Source of the DNA: Rhodeus uyekii
Taxonomy: Eukaryota; Chordata; Actinopteri; Cypriniformes; Acheilognathidae
Assembly: GCA_037043235.1 (NCBI GenBank)
Contig: JAWRVZ010000087.1
Location: forward strand, 758,501-822,500
Direction: 5' to 3'
DNA: 64,000 nucleotides
Shown here: positions 11,219 to 24,310 of the stretch, in pieces
How the letters are laid out: each line of letters opens with the position of its first letter
How positions within the stretch are numbered: the stretch's first letter is position 1
Made by a program: the position numbers and the translations under genes
Notes under the pieces: generated by a model
What the model was told of the DNA's origin: nothing
Database searches by the model: none
The model's input: only the letters and a program-made list of their open reading frames with translations

Positions 11219-12530
11219 ACTAATAATAACCTTTATTTTACATAGTGCCTTTAAATACAATCTCAAAGCGCTTTACAAGACAAATAAAACCTCAAAATAC
11301 ATCACATATAAATACCCTACCCTAAAAAAAACAAGTCTTAAGCTTAGACTTAATGTTAAGAGATTTTGCTTGTCTTATATCGATTGGTGGCGAGTTCAAC
11401 AGTTTTGGAGCAAATGAAGAGAGAGCCATATCTCCCATTGATCGTAAACATGGGACTGGAACAGTTAAAAGCCCTGTATCGGATAGGAGTGTATGGGATT
11501 AAAAGATCTGTTAGGTATTGAGGTGCCAACCCATGTAATGCCTTATAGGCAAACAGCAGAATTTTAAAATCAACTCTAAACTGTACAGGGAGCCAATGCA
11601 GAGACTCCAGAATAGGTTTTTCATGATCTTGTACATTAGTTCTCATGAGGATTCTTGCAGCTGAATTTTGCACTACCTGGAGCTTGTTTAGGGTAGCTTT
11701 TGACACCCCAGCCAACAAGGCGTTACAATAATCAATGAGAGTAAAAACAAAAGTATTGAAGTCTCTCGGCAACAGTAAATGACAGCATTGGACGCAGTCT
11801 GGCAATGTTTCTGAAGTGAAAGGAGGTCTTAACGGTATTTTTAATATAGGGCTCAAACGTTAGGTTGGTGTCAAAAATTACCCTGAGATTCCTCAATTTA
11901 GTTTGAAGTTCAACCTTTAAGCCATCAAAGGTTAACTCGACTGTCCCAGCATTGCGAAGTTGGTGGGGTGTACCAACGAGCATGATCTCAGTCTTTTCAC
12001 TGTTAAGACAAAGAAAGTTTTCTTGCAACCATTCTTTCATCTTACAGATGCAATCAGAAATAAAATCAACAAGCACATTGTCATTAGGCTTAAAGTGAAT
12101 ACAGATCTGGGTGTCATCTGCGTAAAAATGAAATTTTAGACCCATTGATCTCAGAAGGTGGCCAAGAGGGAAAACATAAATATTAAAATGCAGATTGAAT
12201 AGCATTAACCTTGGATCTAAAACCACCCATGGCAACAAACTGCTTCCGATCATTAAAATAGGACTTAAACCAATTTAGAACAGTAGCAGAGACACCAAAA
12301 ACAGTTTCAAGTCGAGTAATTAAAACTGAATGATCAACAGTGTCAAAAGCAGCACTGAGATCGAGGAGGATCAAAACTGAAAGGCAACCTGAATCTGAAG
12401 CCAGTAGTAAATCGTTGGAGACCCTTACCAGAGCCGTTTCTGTGCTATGTAATTTACGAAAACCAGATTGTAAGGGCTCAAAGAGATTGTAAGGGCTCAA
12501 ACTGAACATATTGAAAAGACTGAAGGCCTT
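11219..12530 (-). mobile_element. 5'-truncated L2-type LINE with broken reverse transcriptase
   Basis: Reading on the minus strand, frames 12509-12183, 12253-11732 and 11856-11356 together carry reverse transcriptase motifs LDLSAAFDTVDH and FHFYADDTQI and the C-terminal QNSAARIL and LHWLPV segments. Two frameshifts separate them. The 3' end at about 11219-11280 is the AAGCGCTTTGAGA hairpin-type tail known from L2 elements. A small tandem duplication of tgtaagggctcaaa lies near 12470-12500. The element starts just after the Gypsy target duplication. Confidence 0.8.
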
Positions 12531-13739
12531 TGTACAGTTGACCTTTGGTGTTGTGTAACCCGTTGGACTATTGGACTATTTTGTACAAGACGTGCCCATT
12601 TGTTTGTATTGTATTGTACAAGTGTTAGATGGAGTTTCAATATTAAAGATATTAAAATGCATCATGTTCTGTGCCTTCATCCTCCTACACCCTGAAACTA
12701 ACATTAACATTAGTAGCTCAGGTACTACTGACTCTGGTGGAAATGAACATGCACATACAGTTGTTTTAAAAGAAACATGACCAAACATGTTATTCCAATG
12801 GTATTCCTGAATGTCTTGACTTAAATATTTTGAGTCAGTTAACATGTACTCTATTGATCAAACAACCCTTATTACTGAGGTGTAATCACACCGCATGAAT
12901 TAACTCGCTTAGTATACTTTCACTCCAGCATTTTAAAGGAAATCATGGCTACTAACAGTTCCCAACCTGCAGACTGGAAGGTAGCCAGAAGAGGAACAGT
13001 GTCATAAAAATGCCACTCTGGGGTGAGATATAACCTCCATAAATATGCCCATATACATATAACTGTAAAATAATTTGAAACTTTATTCGATTGAAAGTCG
13101 TGACCTGCCATTCTGAAAAATGCATGAAAATGAAACTGGATGCACAGATTTTGACAGAATGCCCCCTCCCGGGAAGCCGTGGCCTTGCACCATAATTTTT
13201 GGCTTGAGAAAAGACAAATTCACAAGGTGGACAAGGAACCAGCAAGAAACTGGAAACCCATAGGGTGGCAGGTGGGAGGGACAAGGTTGGAGCAGACAGT
13301 AGGAGGACCCATGGGCCCATCGAGATGGCCCATCGAGGAGTGGATGTTACAGATGGACAAAAAGATTTCAGAGCAGTCCAGGAGATGGCAATGATGGAGA
13401 TAATCCTCTGCTGCAGCGAAGGAGGAGCCAAAGTGGTCACTTGAGCCTGACCAACCGGGGTTATGCAGGGAGACTGTGAGACCAGAAGATGTCTGATGGA
13501 CCGAGAGACACAGCAACAGTCTCGGAAAGAGCCGACGTCTGGGGGCTGATTGACTGAGGCTACACCAATATGATTGAGTACAGGGACAGGGAAAAGGGGA
13601 CATACTTGGGTGCTGAGACATACTTGGTGTCTTACTTAACTCCCTAACAGTCAAATTCATAACTCCATCTGCACATTAAGAATATCTGGTAGTGTCATAC
13701 GGTCTGTCTATCTCTCCCATTGTCTTCTGAGATCCATGA
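12531..13739. other. Intergenic, nothing recognised
   Basis: Unique-looking sequence without a convincing gene. Short frames at 12952-13440 and 13179-13660 overlap on opposite strands, lack splice context and resemble no family I know. Confidence 0.4.
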
Positions 13740-14460
13740 TCGAGGTGTTCCAGTAGTACCTACTCTGTTTAATGATCCTCTTCATGATATATTGATGATA
13801 TTGTCATCTACTGTTGGATTCTGGCCAATCATCACAGCCACTTAACGCAGGTCTTACAAAAGCCACATCAGTTCCATCTGTACCTTAAGCTAGATGAGTT
13901 TCACTCAAAGAGTTCCATCACTACTCAGCTACTTCCTCGGATGCATCACTGACCAGCACAGCATCCAAATGAACCAGAGGAAGGTACAAGATCTTCTATA
14001 CTTCTATTCTCGCACATCGAAACCCTGATCTACCCTTCATCATCAAGGTGGATGCCTAACTCACTAGGGTAGGACATATCCTCTCACAGCAGCAGAGAGA
14101 GTCTCCCAAACTTCACCCATTACTCCAAACAGCTGTCCCCGATGGAGCAGAACTGCGACATTGGGAACCTCAAGCTGTTGGTCATTAAGCTTGACCTTAA
14201 GGAGTGGCATCAATGTCTGGAAGGAGCCCAACAACCCTTCAAAGTTATCACAGAACACTGTAACCTGGAGTACCTGCAAGATGCCAAACGTTCACCAGAC
14301 ATGTTGGACTCTCTTCTTCACATGGTTCCACTTCACTGTAACTTATCAACCCGGAGAAAAGAACCTTAAGATGGCCTCATCACCAACACTTCTTGGGCTA
14401 AAAGATTCCCACTCCAGTAATTATTTTCATCAGCCCGATTCAGTAGTTTTTTGACAACAT
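13740..14460 (+). pseudogene. Degraded Gypsy reverse transcriptase/RNase H fragment
   Basis: Translations in shifting frames give VLQKPHQFHLYLKLDEFHSK (after the RT active site) and, near 14050-14400, an RNase H-like stretch ending in HWEPQAVG and LQSYHRTL. Many stops and frameshifts are present. It is a second, older Gypsy insertion without visible LTRs. Confidence 0.6.
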
Positions 14461-15444
14461 CATTGACGAAGCCTCCAGATGCAAACCTGCTCCTTCGGGA
14501 GGTCCTGAGGATGCACATATTTACTCAGCCCACACCTCTGAGAGTAGTAACCATTACTAGTTCCCCAAAATGAACCAGAAGATCTCCTTTTTCATATAAG
14601 GATGCTTGAAATCGCAACACTTAACCTAGCTGTTCCCCACATTTATTAAGGGTTCCAAAGTATGGCTTTTAGCTGTTTAATCATATTAGCGAGATACGAT
14701 TTCATAGAAACAGAAGGGCGTAAAGTTTGCTTAAAACTTTAAAGAACAATGTTTAAATCATGCTTTTCAATGAACACAAAAAAATAATTAAATAGAGAAC
14801 TGACATTTATTATTAACTCATTTATTGCCCTTCTTTCTCAATATCTCCTGCATAGGTGTATTTATATTCTTAATTCCATGCCAGAAAGCCCTCATATCAC
14901 CAACCACTACGTTCTTATATTTTATTTCTAATCTAATTTCACATCATATTGCTCTTCTTGTTCTTTTTTGTGTGTGTGTGGGGGGGGGGGGTTGTCTGAT
15001 AAGAATACCTGTTTTTATGTGACAAATGTTTTATTTATTTTTTATGAAACTTTCAGACATTTGCTAGGTACAATAGATTCAACACAAAAGATGATTTAGT
15101 CAGAACCCACAGTTACACGTTAATTCAATTACTAACATTAATTTAAAAACAAGTTACAGTCTGTATTCTTAAACCATTTTTGCAATTATTCTATGCTCAA
15201 GGCAGTCCAGCTCTTAGTTGTGTTTTTTTCTTTCCTACCTCAACACATCTTACAACTGGCGTGTAGGCAGAAGATTGAAGGAATCTCTTGTGGTCAGCTG
15301 ACCAATCCATATGTGGGCATATTGACTTATAGGCACCTTGGATCAAACGTTAACACCTGTCCAGAGTCCTGTCTGAGTTGTACGTAGAACATTGTGGAGA
15401 AGGGGATATGTTTTAGCGAGATTGCTCTGATCTGGCTGTTGGAT
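14461..15444. other. AT-rich spacer
   Basis: No gene seen. It contains a GT/G-run simple repeat near 14970-14990 and otherwise unremarkable AT-rich DNA. Confidence 0.4.
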
Positions 15445-15449
15445 CCATG

Positions 15450-15834
15450 TGTCATGATAGACGACCCGACACGGACGTGAGCAAACAAGTTTTTATTAGA
15501 GCAGGCTCGGAAACAGCAAACTGAGTCAATGGCAATGAGACAGTAAAAGGTAGCAATGGATGTAATCTAGCTGGATGAAGCAGGTAGTGGAGAGTCCAAA
15601 CAGACTGGGGATACACAGGAGAAAACTGACTTGAGAACACGGAGAGCGAGAGACAAGTTCCTGAGAACACACATAGTGTCCAGGTAGTCAACGACGAGAC
15701 CAGACGCCAACTGCATGGTGAAGGCAGGTGATATAGTGCCAGGTGACAAGGGACAGGTGCAGGTGATTAGTATTCAGGAGATCATGGGAGGAGTGTTCGA
15801 GTCTGGTGCAGGGGGCGTGGCTGGATCCGTGACA
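15450..15834 (-). repeat. Solo LTR with 5-bp target duplication
   Basis: 385 bp from tgtcatgata to tccgtgaca, flanked by ccatg at 15445-15449 and 15835-15839. A minus-strand AATAAAAAC signal about 40 bp from the end sets the orientation. No internal region remains, so it arose by LTR-LTR recombination of a Gypsy-type element. Confidence 0.85.
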
Positions 15835-15839
15835 CCATG

Positions 15840-16360
15840 TACAGTGAGAGTTTGTTTTTGTTTTTGTGAAAGGGTTAAATAAACAATCCAAAAAGCTGAC
15901 CTTTCTTCCTTACTTTGAACATTATCACAAACATACTGATTATATCCTTTTAAAACATTGTCCAAATGATATTAATTAAAATCAACTAAAATAAATTTAG
16001 GAGAATCTGGAGATAAGGCATCATATTTGTGGCTTCAACGTTGTAACATTTATCAACACATTGATTGCTAGATTCAGTCTAGTGTGAGCACACACTCCGT
16101 TCCCATGTCTTTTCAGGTTCCTCTACCTCTGTCCAGTCATAGAGGTCCAAGAAATACATTTACCCGAAAACTATCATCAGTCACAGAGTCTTCCAACCGT
16201 GTTTCAGTCAACACTTTGTTAGGATTCTGCAATATATTTACAGTTCTGTTGGAAATTCTCCATAATTCCATAATTTATCAGGGATCTCCCACGCATAGTT
16301 AGCAGAACCATGTGGCATCTGGAATATCAAGTTAGGTATTATTTTATAGAAGATTACACT
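15840..16360. other. Spacer 3' of vitellogenin B
   Basis: No gene or named repeat. It occupies the place where the remaining vitellogenin B exons would be expected, but shows no vitellogenin sequence. Confidence 0.4.
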
Positions 16361-16470
16361 GCTTAAGAAACTCCTGTATTCCTTCAGTTCTCACGCCAAT
16401 CTGTTTGAGAGAATCAACTGAGTGAGAATTGCTATATATAAATTTGCAATTACAATTATTTGTCGACTAG
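16361..16470 (-). repeat. Displaced copy of vitellogenin exon 15 start and its intron
   Basis: About 110 bp matching 17765-17871 (ctgcttaagaaactcc through tgtcgacta) with few differences. It includes the exon 15 acceptor and coding start, but lies downstream of exon 20, out of order. It shows a local rearrangement at the broken 3' end of copy B. Confidence 0.8.
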
Positions 16471-16547
16471 TGTGTGTGTGTCCATCATGTGTGTGTTCAC
16501 CCAATAATTAGCAGGAGTCTGGGAATTTTGCATGCCGATCTCAGGTA

Positions 16548-19500
16548 CTACTCAGGTACTAAGGAAACAGTCCTCTGAGCGGTGGGCTCCTCGATGTTTC
16601 TGACCACAGCAACAGTCTCAAAGCTGTTGAAATAATAAGATATGGGTCAAATGTCACTTTCAGAAACCTTTTCGATTCAAAATGTTTGCTGCAGTAGCCT
16701 GACTGATTTCAATACCTCACATCAGCAATGTGATCAGGAACCTCAACTGGCAGAGCCTCCACCTTGTAGTTGCCATTGGAAATGTCTGCTCTTGCAGACA
16801 CTTTTACAGGAGCAACAGTATGGAGCTGTCCTTTTGCCATAACAGCAGCTTGGATAAAGGCAGTGTTCACTCCCATAGCAGCAAATGAATGGAGAGCAAC
16901 ACTGTAATAAGAATATGGGAGATAGTTTTTAAAACTGTTTTTGAGTGCATTATATTTCATCTTGTAGCTACATGTAGACACAATGTAGCTACAAAAGTGT
17001 ACCTTGGTGTAGCTTGAGCTTGGAACTGAACATCAGTCTTCTTGAGCTGCTCAAAAGTCATACTCTCCATTTCCGTAGGGAAAGGTGTAATGGTGGCCTG
17101 AACTAGAAGGATGAACAGAACAACATCAAACTTTCAAGCGACACCCTCATATCCAAGGAAATGAAAACAAATTCTAAGAATAACGTACCTTTGAGACTTC
17201 CAGCAGCGACAGCAGTAGTGTACAAACTGAGCTCCATGGGAAAACCAACTGCTGTTGGCACGATACGACGCACTTCAGATGCAAGCAGGGGTTTGGCATA
17301 CTGGAAGGAAATTCCTTCCTGCAAAGCTTTAAGGGCAGACTTCAACAGTCCATGTGCTTTGTGTCCAGTGACATTCTGGGGATAGTTTTTTTGAGAAACT
17401 TAATTCTAATTGTGAGAATTATTTGTGAGACAGATCTCAAAAAATGTGGTATTGGGAAATAGGAGACATAAACTAAAACAAAATACCTGTACTGCTTCTT
17501 CAATGGTGGTCTTGTTAATGTTTAAATAAGCCACTTCTTGTCCCAGTACTTTTACATAGGCCGAAGCCAAAGAGTGAGAGTTTGGCAAGTTCTTCCAGTT
17601 TGCAAGCTTGAGGAGTTAAAACGGAGAAGTTATATTTACTTTATGTACCTATGTCATTTTCATAAAATTGCAAAATTATACAATACTCTGGACATGAAAA
17701 CTTACAGCTCTCAATGTATGCTTAAACTTTGTGATAGGCTCAGTTCTTTCATCTGCAGCAAGTGATTGCTTAAGAAACTCCTGTACTCCTTCAGTTCTCA
17801 CGCCAATCTGTTTGAGAGAATCAACTGAGTGAGACTTGCTATATATAAATTTGCAATTACATGTCGACTAACTTTCATTTATTATTATTTACATTATTAC
17901 TATTATTATTATTTCATGAGTTATATCAGACGGTTTGCTTAATATCTGCTGATTGTGATGGTCGACAGACATTCTTCTGACTATTGGTAACATTTTAACT
18001 TCATGTCAACTTAATCTAGCCCTAACTCTACCAGTCTACTGATATTCTACTAGAAGACAACTAGGTGCAACATTAATTATAGTCAACACAACGTGTTAAA
18101 GGGATCATCAAAATCTCTTTTTTTCTTTTTTATGAAAGTCTTGGTTGGCCCACCTCAAGTACATCAGAAGCAGCTCCAGCCAGGTAAGCACGTGATTTAG
18201 CTACAACAGCTCTGGGCAGGATGGTGGCGGCATCATTGATCATGTAGGCACTTCCAGCAGCTCCAATCATAAGATTAGCTTCACAGTGACAAGGGTAAGA
18301 ATACAGTTTATGTGTCAGGAGAATTGTACACAAATTTTTCGGAAACACCCAAGATGCTGTTTTTTTAGCTCTCACTCAAGAACTGTAAGACTTACTATTA
18401 TAGAACTCCAGCTGATGGGCTCTGCTGAAAGGGAAGCTAAGCCTGTCTAGCTTGCGACTCATGAGCTTGATGGCAACATTAGCTGCACCCGCACTGAAAT
18501 GGACAACCATGATTACTTTTGTCTTGTGTTCAAATAATGCGATAAATTAAAATATATGAAACATTTGCTGCTATTCTTACACAGTTGCCATATCAGGAGA
18601 AGTGTTTCTCGTCAAGGACTTGATGTGGGAATAGACAAAGCTTGCAACATGCATGTTAGTCTCCATCTTCAAAGCACCAGCAAGATTGGAGACGAGAGCC
18701 ACTGAGGGCTTGGCCTCAAATAACACAATACAAGCAACCATACGCACTTCAGGGTGGAGAGCCCTGTCCAATAAAAGCTGCAGGGCCACTGGCTGAACCT
18801 GAAGCAGAAAAGAAGGCAGGGTATTATTAATAATCTTTTACACTAATTCTTCCCTACAAAATCTGACACTTACCAGTTTGGGGTCTTTCTTTGCAATGTT
18901 CTGCATGGCCAAGACGGCATCAACCTGGACTTTAATTGGCAGAGAAGAAGCTGCAGTTCTCAGTCCAGGTAAGATCTTCATGATGGGTTTAAGGCTAGCA
19001 GGTTGACCAGCATTGCCCATAGCTTTAAGAGCCAAAGTGATTTCAGGAATGTCATTCTTGGAAATGGCCTCTGCAATAATCTCATGGATGGGCTGAGGAG
19101 TTTGAAGCACATACAGTTATACAAATATTAAAATATTCTAGTGAGTCCATCACAGATATTCATGGAGAGTTTTTTAGGTGTTTACCCTGAGGAGCTCAGC
19201 TGGGCAATTGGGATGTGCAACGCAGTATTTGGCAATCAAGGAACCATATCCAAGCATCACGACTTTACGCAGAGTTGGGTTTGAGGTGATTTTCTCTTGC
19301 GTAGCCAAACTCTGTTCAGCAAAATACAGCAGTGATTAATTTTATTTAGCTAAGATTTGAAGAACAGTACTTATATTAAAATATACCCACGGCTGTCAAC
19401 TGGATGGTGTCCAAATCAGCAGTGACCCTTTGCAGAGCACCCGCAATAGCCTGCATGAACTCAGGAACGGTAAGTTCATCAGCCAAGAACTTCTCCTTGA

Positions 19501-21363
19501 TTAATTTTACAATGACTTGTGTGCCAACAGCAGGAAGAGCATCCAGAAGCCAGCGCCTAGCATATTCATTGTTTACAAACAAAATATTCCCCATGATCTG
19601 TATTGCTATGCACTTCTTTCTCAAGAATTGTACCTGTAAACTGGTTTATGCTTGAACTGAGCCCAGATAGACTCAATACTCTGCAAGGGGGTGTGTTGCA
19701 GCAGCTGAATGAGCTCGAGAAACTTAAGTGGAGCATCATCATGGACCATGGCCTCATTGTTTTCAACCAAGTGCTTTAGGACCTCCATTACCTAGAAAGA
19801 GTACATACAGTGCTCAGTTGACTGCTTCATCATGGATCTTAGATCATTAAAGAGTTTAGTTAATGAATTATACCTGGGCTGGTGCATTGTTGATTTTCAG
19901 AAGTTGAATGGGGTTCTGAAGAATCTCATTTGAAAATTCATAGTGCAGAGATCCACGGGCCAAGTAATCAGCATGGATTGGAACAATGGGTTTCTTCTCA
20001 ATCTCAACAAAAGATAAGGTTTGACTGAAAATAAAAAAATAAAAAAAGTTAATTATTTGTGACATTGTTAATTATTTTTAAAGAAAAATCTCACAGAATA
20101 TCAGTCATACTTTGCTTCCATCTGCACAGCACCATGGATTTCATTGAAGGGTGAAAACTGATGCACTTCCTCAACTGTGGCTTCAGTGATCAGCACACCG
20201 GAGGCAGCTGGTTTCAAGATGTAGTTGTAAGATGCCGTTTCAATCAGACTCTTGACCTTCTGTTGGGAGAAAGGTGTATGACCATTGAACTCTTAGTATT
20301 TCTAGTATATTGAGTAAATATTTCAATAGTTTTCCAGTTTTCTTCATTACCTTTGTGCATTCATAACACTTCTCAGTGTATGCCAAACCGACTTCCTTTG
20401 TGATTTTCTCCTGACAGTGGCTCAAATCCTTAGACTTGGTGACAATAATTTGGTTGGACCTTGGATCCTCGCTGATGACATAATGGGTCTTGCACACTCC
20501 TTGAGATCCAGACTTAAAGGAAAAGTAAAAAAAAACACAAAACATTATATTGCAGTAATAGAAATTTAAAATAGACCAACACAGATACTAGGATCACTAC
20601 TTACCTCTTGCAGTTCATAGATGTTTTGGGTCTTTTTGAGGTTGAGCTGAAGGATATTGAGGATTCCTCTGTACAGATTCAGTACTGTAGGGGAGACTTG
20701 TGAAGGGGCGAATACCTTTCCAACCACACCGTTAGAATACTCAAACTTGATGGGAATCTGAAGCTGGGCAGCAAGAGCTGAGGTGAGCTTACTGGCAGGA
20801 ACAAATTGATCCTTGGGCCAAATTCCAGCATACTCGTAAAGTTCAGGATCCGTGAACTGTAATGTAACATTTTCACTGTAAAAATACACTTATTTTTTTA
20901 TTTTCCTCTCAATGTGGAATACAGTTGTTAATGGTCATTACCTTCATCATGAAATTGTTTTCTGTCACGGCATGGATTTGAACCTTGCTCTTGAGTTTTA
21001 TTCCTGCTCTGGCCAGACCTTTTTCAGGAAGACCACTCAAGAGCAGAGCCTCATACTTGTACACATAGGTATTATCACGGGCAAACTCAGGAACTGAAAA
21101 CATCAATGAGTCAGTTGTTATGGTCATTACTTTGAAGCAATAATGCGGTCTAAATTACCACTTAAAATTCAATTGCCATATCATAATACTTACCAAGGTT
21201 GATCTGTTGACTCGCTGAAAGAAATAAAAAAATATTCTGTGAATTTTTTTGTTGTTGATTTTTTTTTCAAGTTCATCTAAAGATCTAAAAAGAGAGAATA
21301 AGAAATAAAACATTTTGACTTACCCACAAGGGCTACCGTCAGGGCAAGCACAACAGCTCTCAT
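16548..21363 (-). pseudogene. vtg: Vitellogenin copy B, truncated after exon 20
   Basis: Exons 1-14 (21363 down to 18154) mirror copy A. Then come 17807-17706, 17606-17487, 17375-17189, 17102-17003, 16901-16716 and exon 20 from 16623. All frames and splice sites are intact until exon 20, where TAG occurs at 16550-16548 inside a direct duplication of tcaggtacta; copy C reads through at this place. If spliced as drawn the product would be 935 residues: signal peptide and most of the lipovitellin heavy chain, without phosvitin, light chain, VWD or C-terminus. No later vitellogenin exon is found before copy A. The TATA box is also changed. I call it a pseudogene, but a secreted truncated yolk protein cannot be excluded. 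Confidence 0.88.
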
Positions 21364-21406
21364 GGCTGATGGTTTGGTTTGTGAAGAGCACCTCGGAGAA
21401 TCATAA

Positions 21407-21414
21407 CTTTTATT
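21407..21414 (-). promoter_or_regulatory. Altered TATA box of vitellogenin B
   Basis: The aligned position of copy A's TATAAAAG reads AATAAAAG here. The first-base change should weaken TBP binding. Flanking sequence is otherwise nearly the same. Confidence 0.65.
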
Positions 21415-21534
21415 GTGGTTTCTTGATGACCTAGTATTTATTCTTAAATTAATTATTAACATTTGTGTTTCAGGATATGAAATTGTACACAAGACTTCTG
21501 TCAACTTCTTTGAATATCAATATCAGTAGAGGTT

Positions 21535-21549
21535 AGGTTATCCTGGCCT
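21535..21549. promoter_or_regulatory. Imperfect estrogen response element 1 (copy B)
   Basis: AGGTTAtccTGGCCT, identical to 3416-3430 upstream of copy A. Confidence 0.55.
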
Positions 21550-21792
21550 GTCATCACGACATTCTTTACCCAGTGTCCACACTGAAACCATGATGATCAT
21601 TTGTCTTTTATTTTCAAAAAGGTGATTTTTTTTTCTTCAGTTGTATCATAAAAATATTGCTAAAGCAACAACATTATCTATGGAGATGTATTATTGAAAA
21701 CATATTCAATATTATATTACATTTTTGTAAAAATAATAATTGTGTTTAACAGCCCTGAACTGAAGGTTAATCTTAGCTCTCAGTTGTTGGGT

Positions 21793-21807
21793 AGGTTACC
21801 CTGGCCT
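21793..21807. promoter_or_regulatory. Imperfect estrogen response element 2 (copy B)
   Basis: AGGTTAcccTGGCCT, identical to 3676-3690 upstream of copy A. Confidence 0.5.
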
Positions 21808-22350
21808 TTATTTAAACAACTTGTTAAAGTCCATATTAGTTCATACATTTTATTTAATGAATGGTGAAATAACATCGGATGAACGTTGGAACTAGGTATG
21901 GAGTGATCTATGAACAGTTTTAAACGTTGTTAATGATGGAAAATTATTAGTGCATCCAACAAAGGAAAACTGCAAATTATTCAACAGCAGTGGGTTCCAC
22001 TGAGTATGGCACCTAATATTTAAAAGTTATTGAAATGTACAATATTATTTGAATGTTGATCACACACATATTATATATATTATATCATATTATATTATAG
22101 TAACTATTTGAGTGTTTTCTTACAAATTTAAGGATGCTGTTTTAGGTTATTTTTTATTACGTCATATTTTAAATAAAATATTTTCATAACTTCATTACTT
22201 TTATATACTTTTATATACTCTTAAACTTAATTAATTTATATTTAATGTTTCCAGAATGCCCATTCCTCGATTCTTGTAGCTCCCACTCTGACACACTGTC
22301 AGTGTGTGAAGGCATATTTCAGGATTTCAGCAACTGTGCCACATCTTATG

Positions 22351-22590
22351 TTGCTTTAGGTCTATTATATTCATTGTTGTTATACTTATTTATTGATGCC
22401 TAGTATAGTGAGAAGTTCAGATTTTTTAAATGTTTGCATTAATCTCATCTGCAATTATTTTGGTTGTATGTAAAGGAGCATTTCTATGACCCCAAGAGCA
22501 ATCATTGATGCATAGCCTGGTGACTGAAAAGCAGCTAGAGGGTTCCATTGTAAGAATACTATAGCTTTTTTAAATAATTGTGCTGAAAAG
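22351..22590. repeat. Distal upstream block shared with vitellogenin A
   Basis: Counterpart of 5685-5935. The match ends at ctgaaaagga, and DIRS terminal sequence follows directly, so the DIRS insertion marks the boundary. Confidence 0.6.
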
Positions 22591-23975
22591 GACCAGTTCC
22601 TTGTCAAGCGAACTCGCACAGTGCCAACAACGCAAATGGGAATGCTTTAGCGTAATTGTCTCTTGAAGCAGAATAAAACCCATGTTTGCGAATGCACAAG
22701 ATGATGTTGTGAGCCAGAATAAAGAAACACTGTGAACTGGAAGCTTTTGTGTCAAAACATGTGTGTGAATGTTTGCTGGTTGTGTGATCCTGGCTTGTTT
22801 TAAAAGTCAGGGATTTCACTTTGAATGGTGGAACAAGTTTACAGGCATTGTGTCACTCCCTGCTCTCGTTTTATAACAGGCAGCGATACACACGCTATGT
22901 GTGTGGCCTGCATGGGAGAAGAAGGCGCTGATAGCGCTGATTGATTGCAGCTCCCGCTCTCATGGTTCTCTTGGTTCCAGTCCTGCTGTGGCTGAGGCTC
23001 ATGGGGATCACAGCCAGATCTGTCAGCGGGGCTGGAGACAGGCTCGGCCTTATCCTTTGCCTTTGCTTGGCAGATCTACCCACACCCAAGATCACCTACC
23101 CACACCCAATGCCCTGTGGCGGATGAGGATGCGGCACTGCAACTATCCAGTTCCGAGGAACTGGACTTTGTTAGTGTCAACGTTGATGAGGAAGACTCAC
23201 CACCTTCCTCACCAGCATTTGAGGAGCTGCTCAAAGTAGTTACTCGGGTTCGAGTGGCTGTCTGACCAAAGGGATGCTGGTCCTAAAAGCAAACTGGACG
23301 AGCAATACCTGCCTGCTAGAGTGCTACCTCAGCGTCAGGATTTGCCTTTCTTTCCAGACCTCCAAACCAAGTTTTTAAGGTCCTGGATGAGGCCCGCCTC
23401 CCACAGGGTACATAGCAGTGTCTCCGCTAACTATGCTACTCTTGTGGGAGCGAAAGAGGCAATGCCTATAGTTGTTATCTCACCTCTCACTCATTGCTGC
23501 TCCCTAAAAGCCCTGACGCTGCCCACCAAACATCTCAGGGTTACATCCTTGCTGCTGCAGGCCTACCAGGCGGAGCTTCTCGCAGACCTCGATGAGGGAG
23601 GTGGAATTGGCCCTGAGGCAGCCACAGAGCTGCGCAGGGCCATGGATCTTTCTCTCTGTGCTGCCAGGGAAATGGCCAGTTCCATTGGAGACATTTGTGG
23701 CTCAATCTGACCACATTAAAAGAGAAGGATAAAAAGAGAAAGATCTTACGCCTCGTGGCCTCTTCGACGATGTCATCAAGACGGTTGTCGAGAGGTTTCA
23801 GGAGGCTGCTAAGCAGGAAGTTGTGTTCAGAAAGATCCTCCCCGCCATTCTCAGGTCTCATGGGCTGTGAATCGCGCTGCTCAGAGGCAAAGTGTCACAA
23901 CCCGGCATCCCCCACAGAACACTGGTGGGCGCGTGCCGGCATGCTCAGCCTCAGCCTGGCAAGTGGACTGACGTG
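22591..23975 (+). pseudogene. Degenerate DIRS1-like element, terminus plus Gag remnant
   Basis: 22591-22760 is a diverged terminal repeat (compare gcgtaattgtctcttgaagc with the ends of 25811-30780). From about 22900 to 23975 the plus strand encodes broken pieces of DIRS ORF1: an acidic segment, an AAAEL/LRRAMDLSLCAAREMA-like segment, and a conserved end with LVASSTM and SRKLCSERSSPP. Stops and frameshifts interrupt it. The rest of the element is missing. Confidence 0.6.
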
Positions 23976-24019
23976 AGGGTCGTAGTGCAGCGAGTCAGCG
24001 CACTGCAAGTGTGGCTGCA

Positions 24020-24269
24020 TGCCTGGCAATATATATATATATATATATGCTTTTTATATATATTTATTTGACATTTTTATTCATATATATTTACAGATAC
24101 TTCAAATCTGTATCTCTAAAAAAATAAAATAATTTTAACACGACTATTTCACTCAACCAAGTGTCCGTATGAGTAACGATCTATTCCACTTCTGGCTTGA
24201 AATAAGCAGATGTGCACACCACAGAAATGTGAAGAAATTTGTGCATAAATATAAGATTAATGTCAAAAA

Positions 24270-24310
<41 letters not shown>

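Larger units (their letters stand above)
18114..21549 (-). repeat. Segmental duplicate of 1-3430
   Basis: Exons, introns and proximal promoter match 1-3430 with only scattered substitutions and small intron indels. The offset is +18113 at the left and drifts to +18119 at the right. High identity in introns implies recent duplication, gene conversion, or a duplicated assembly segment. Confidence 0.9.
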
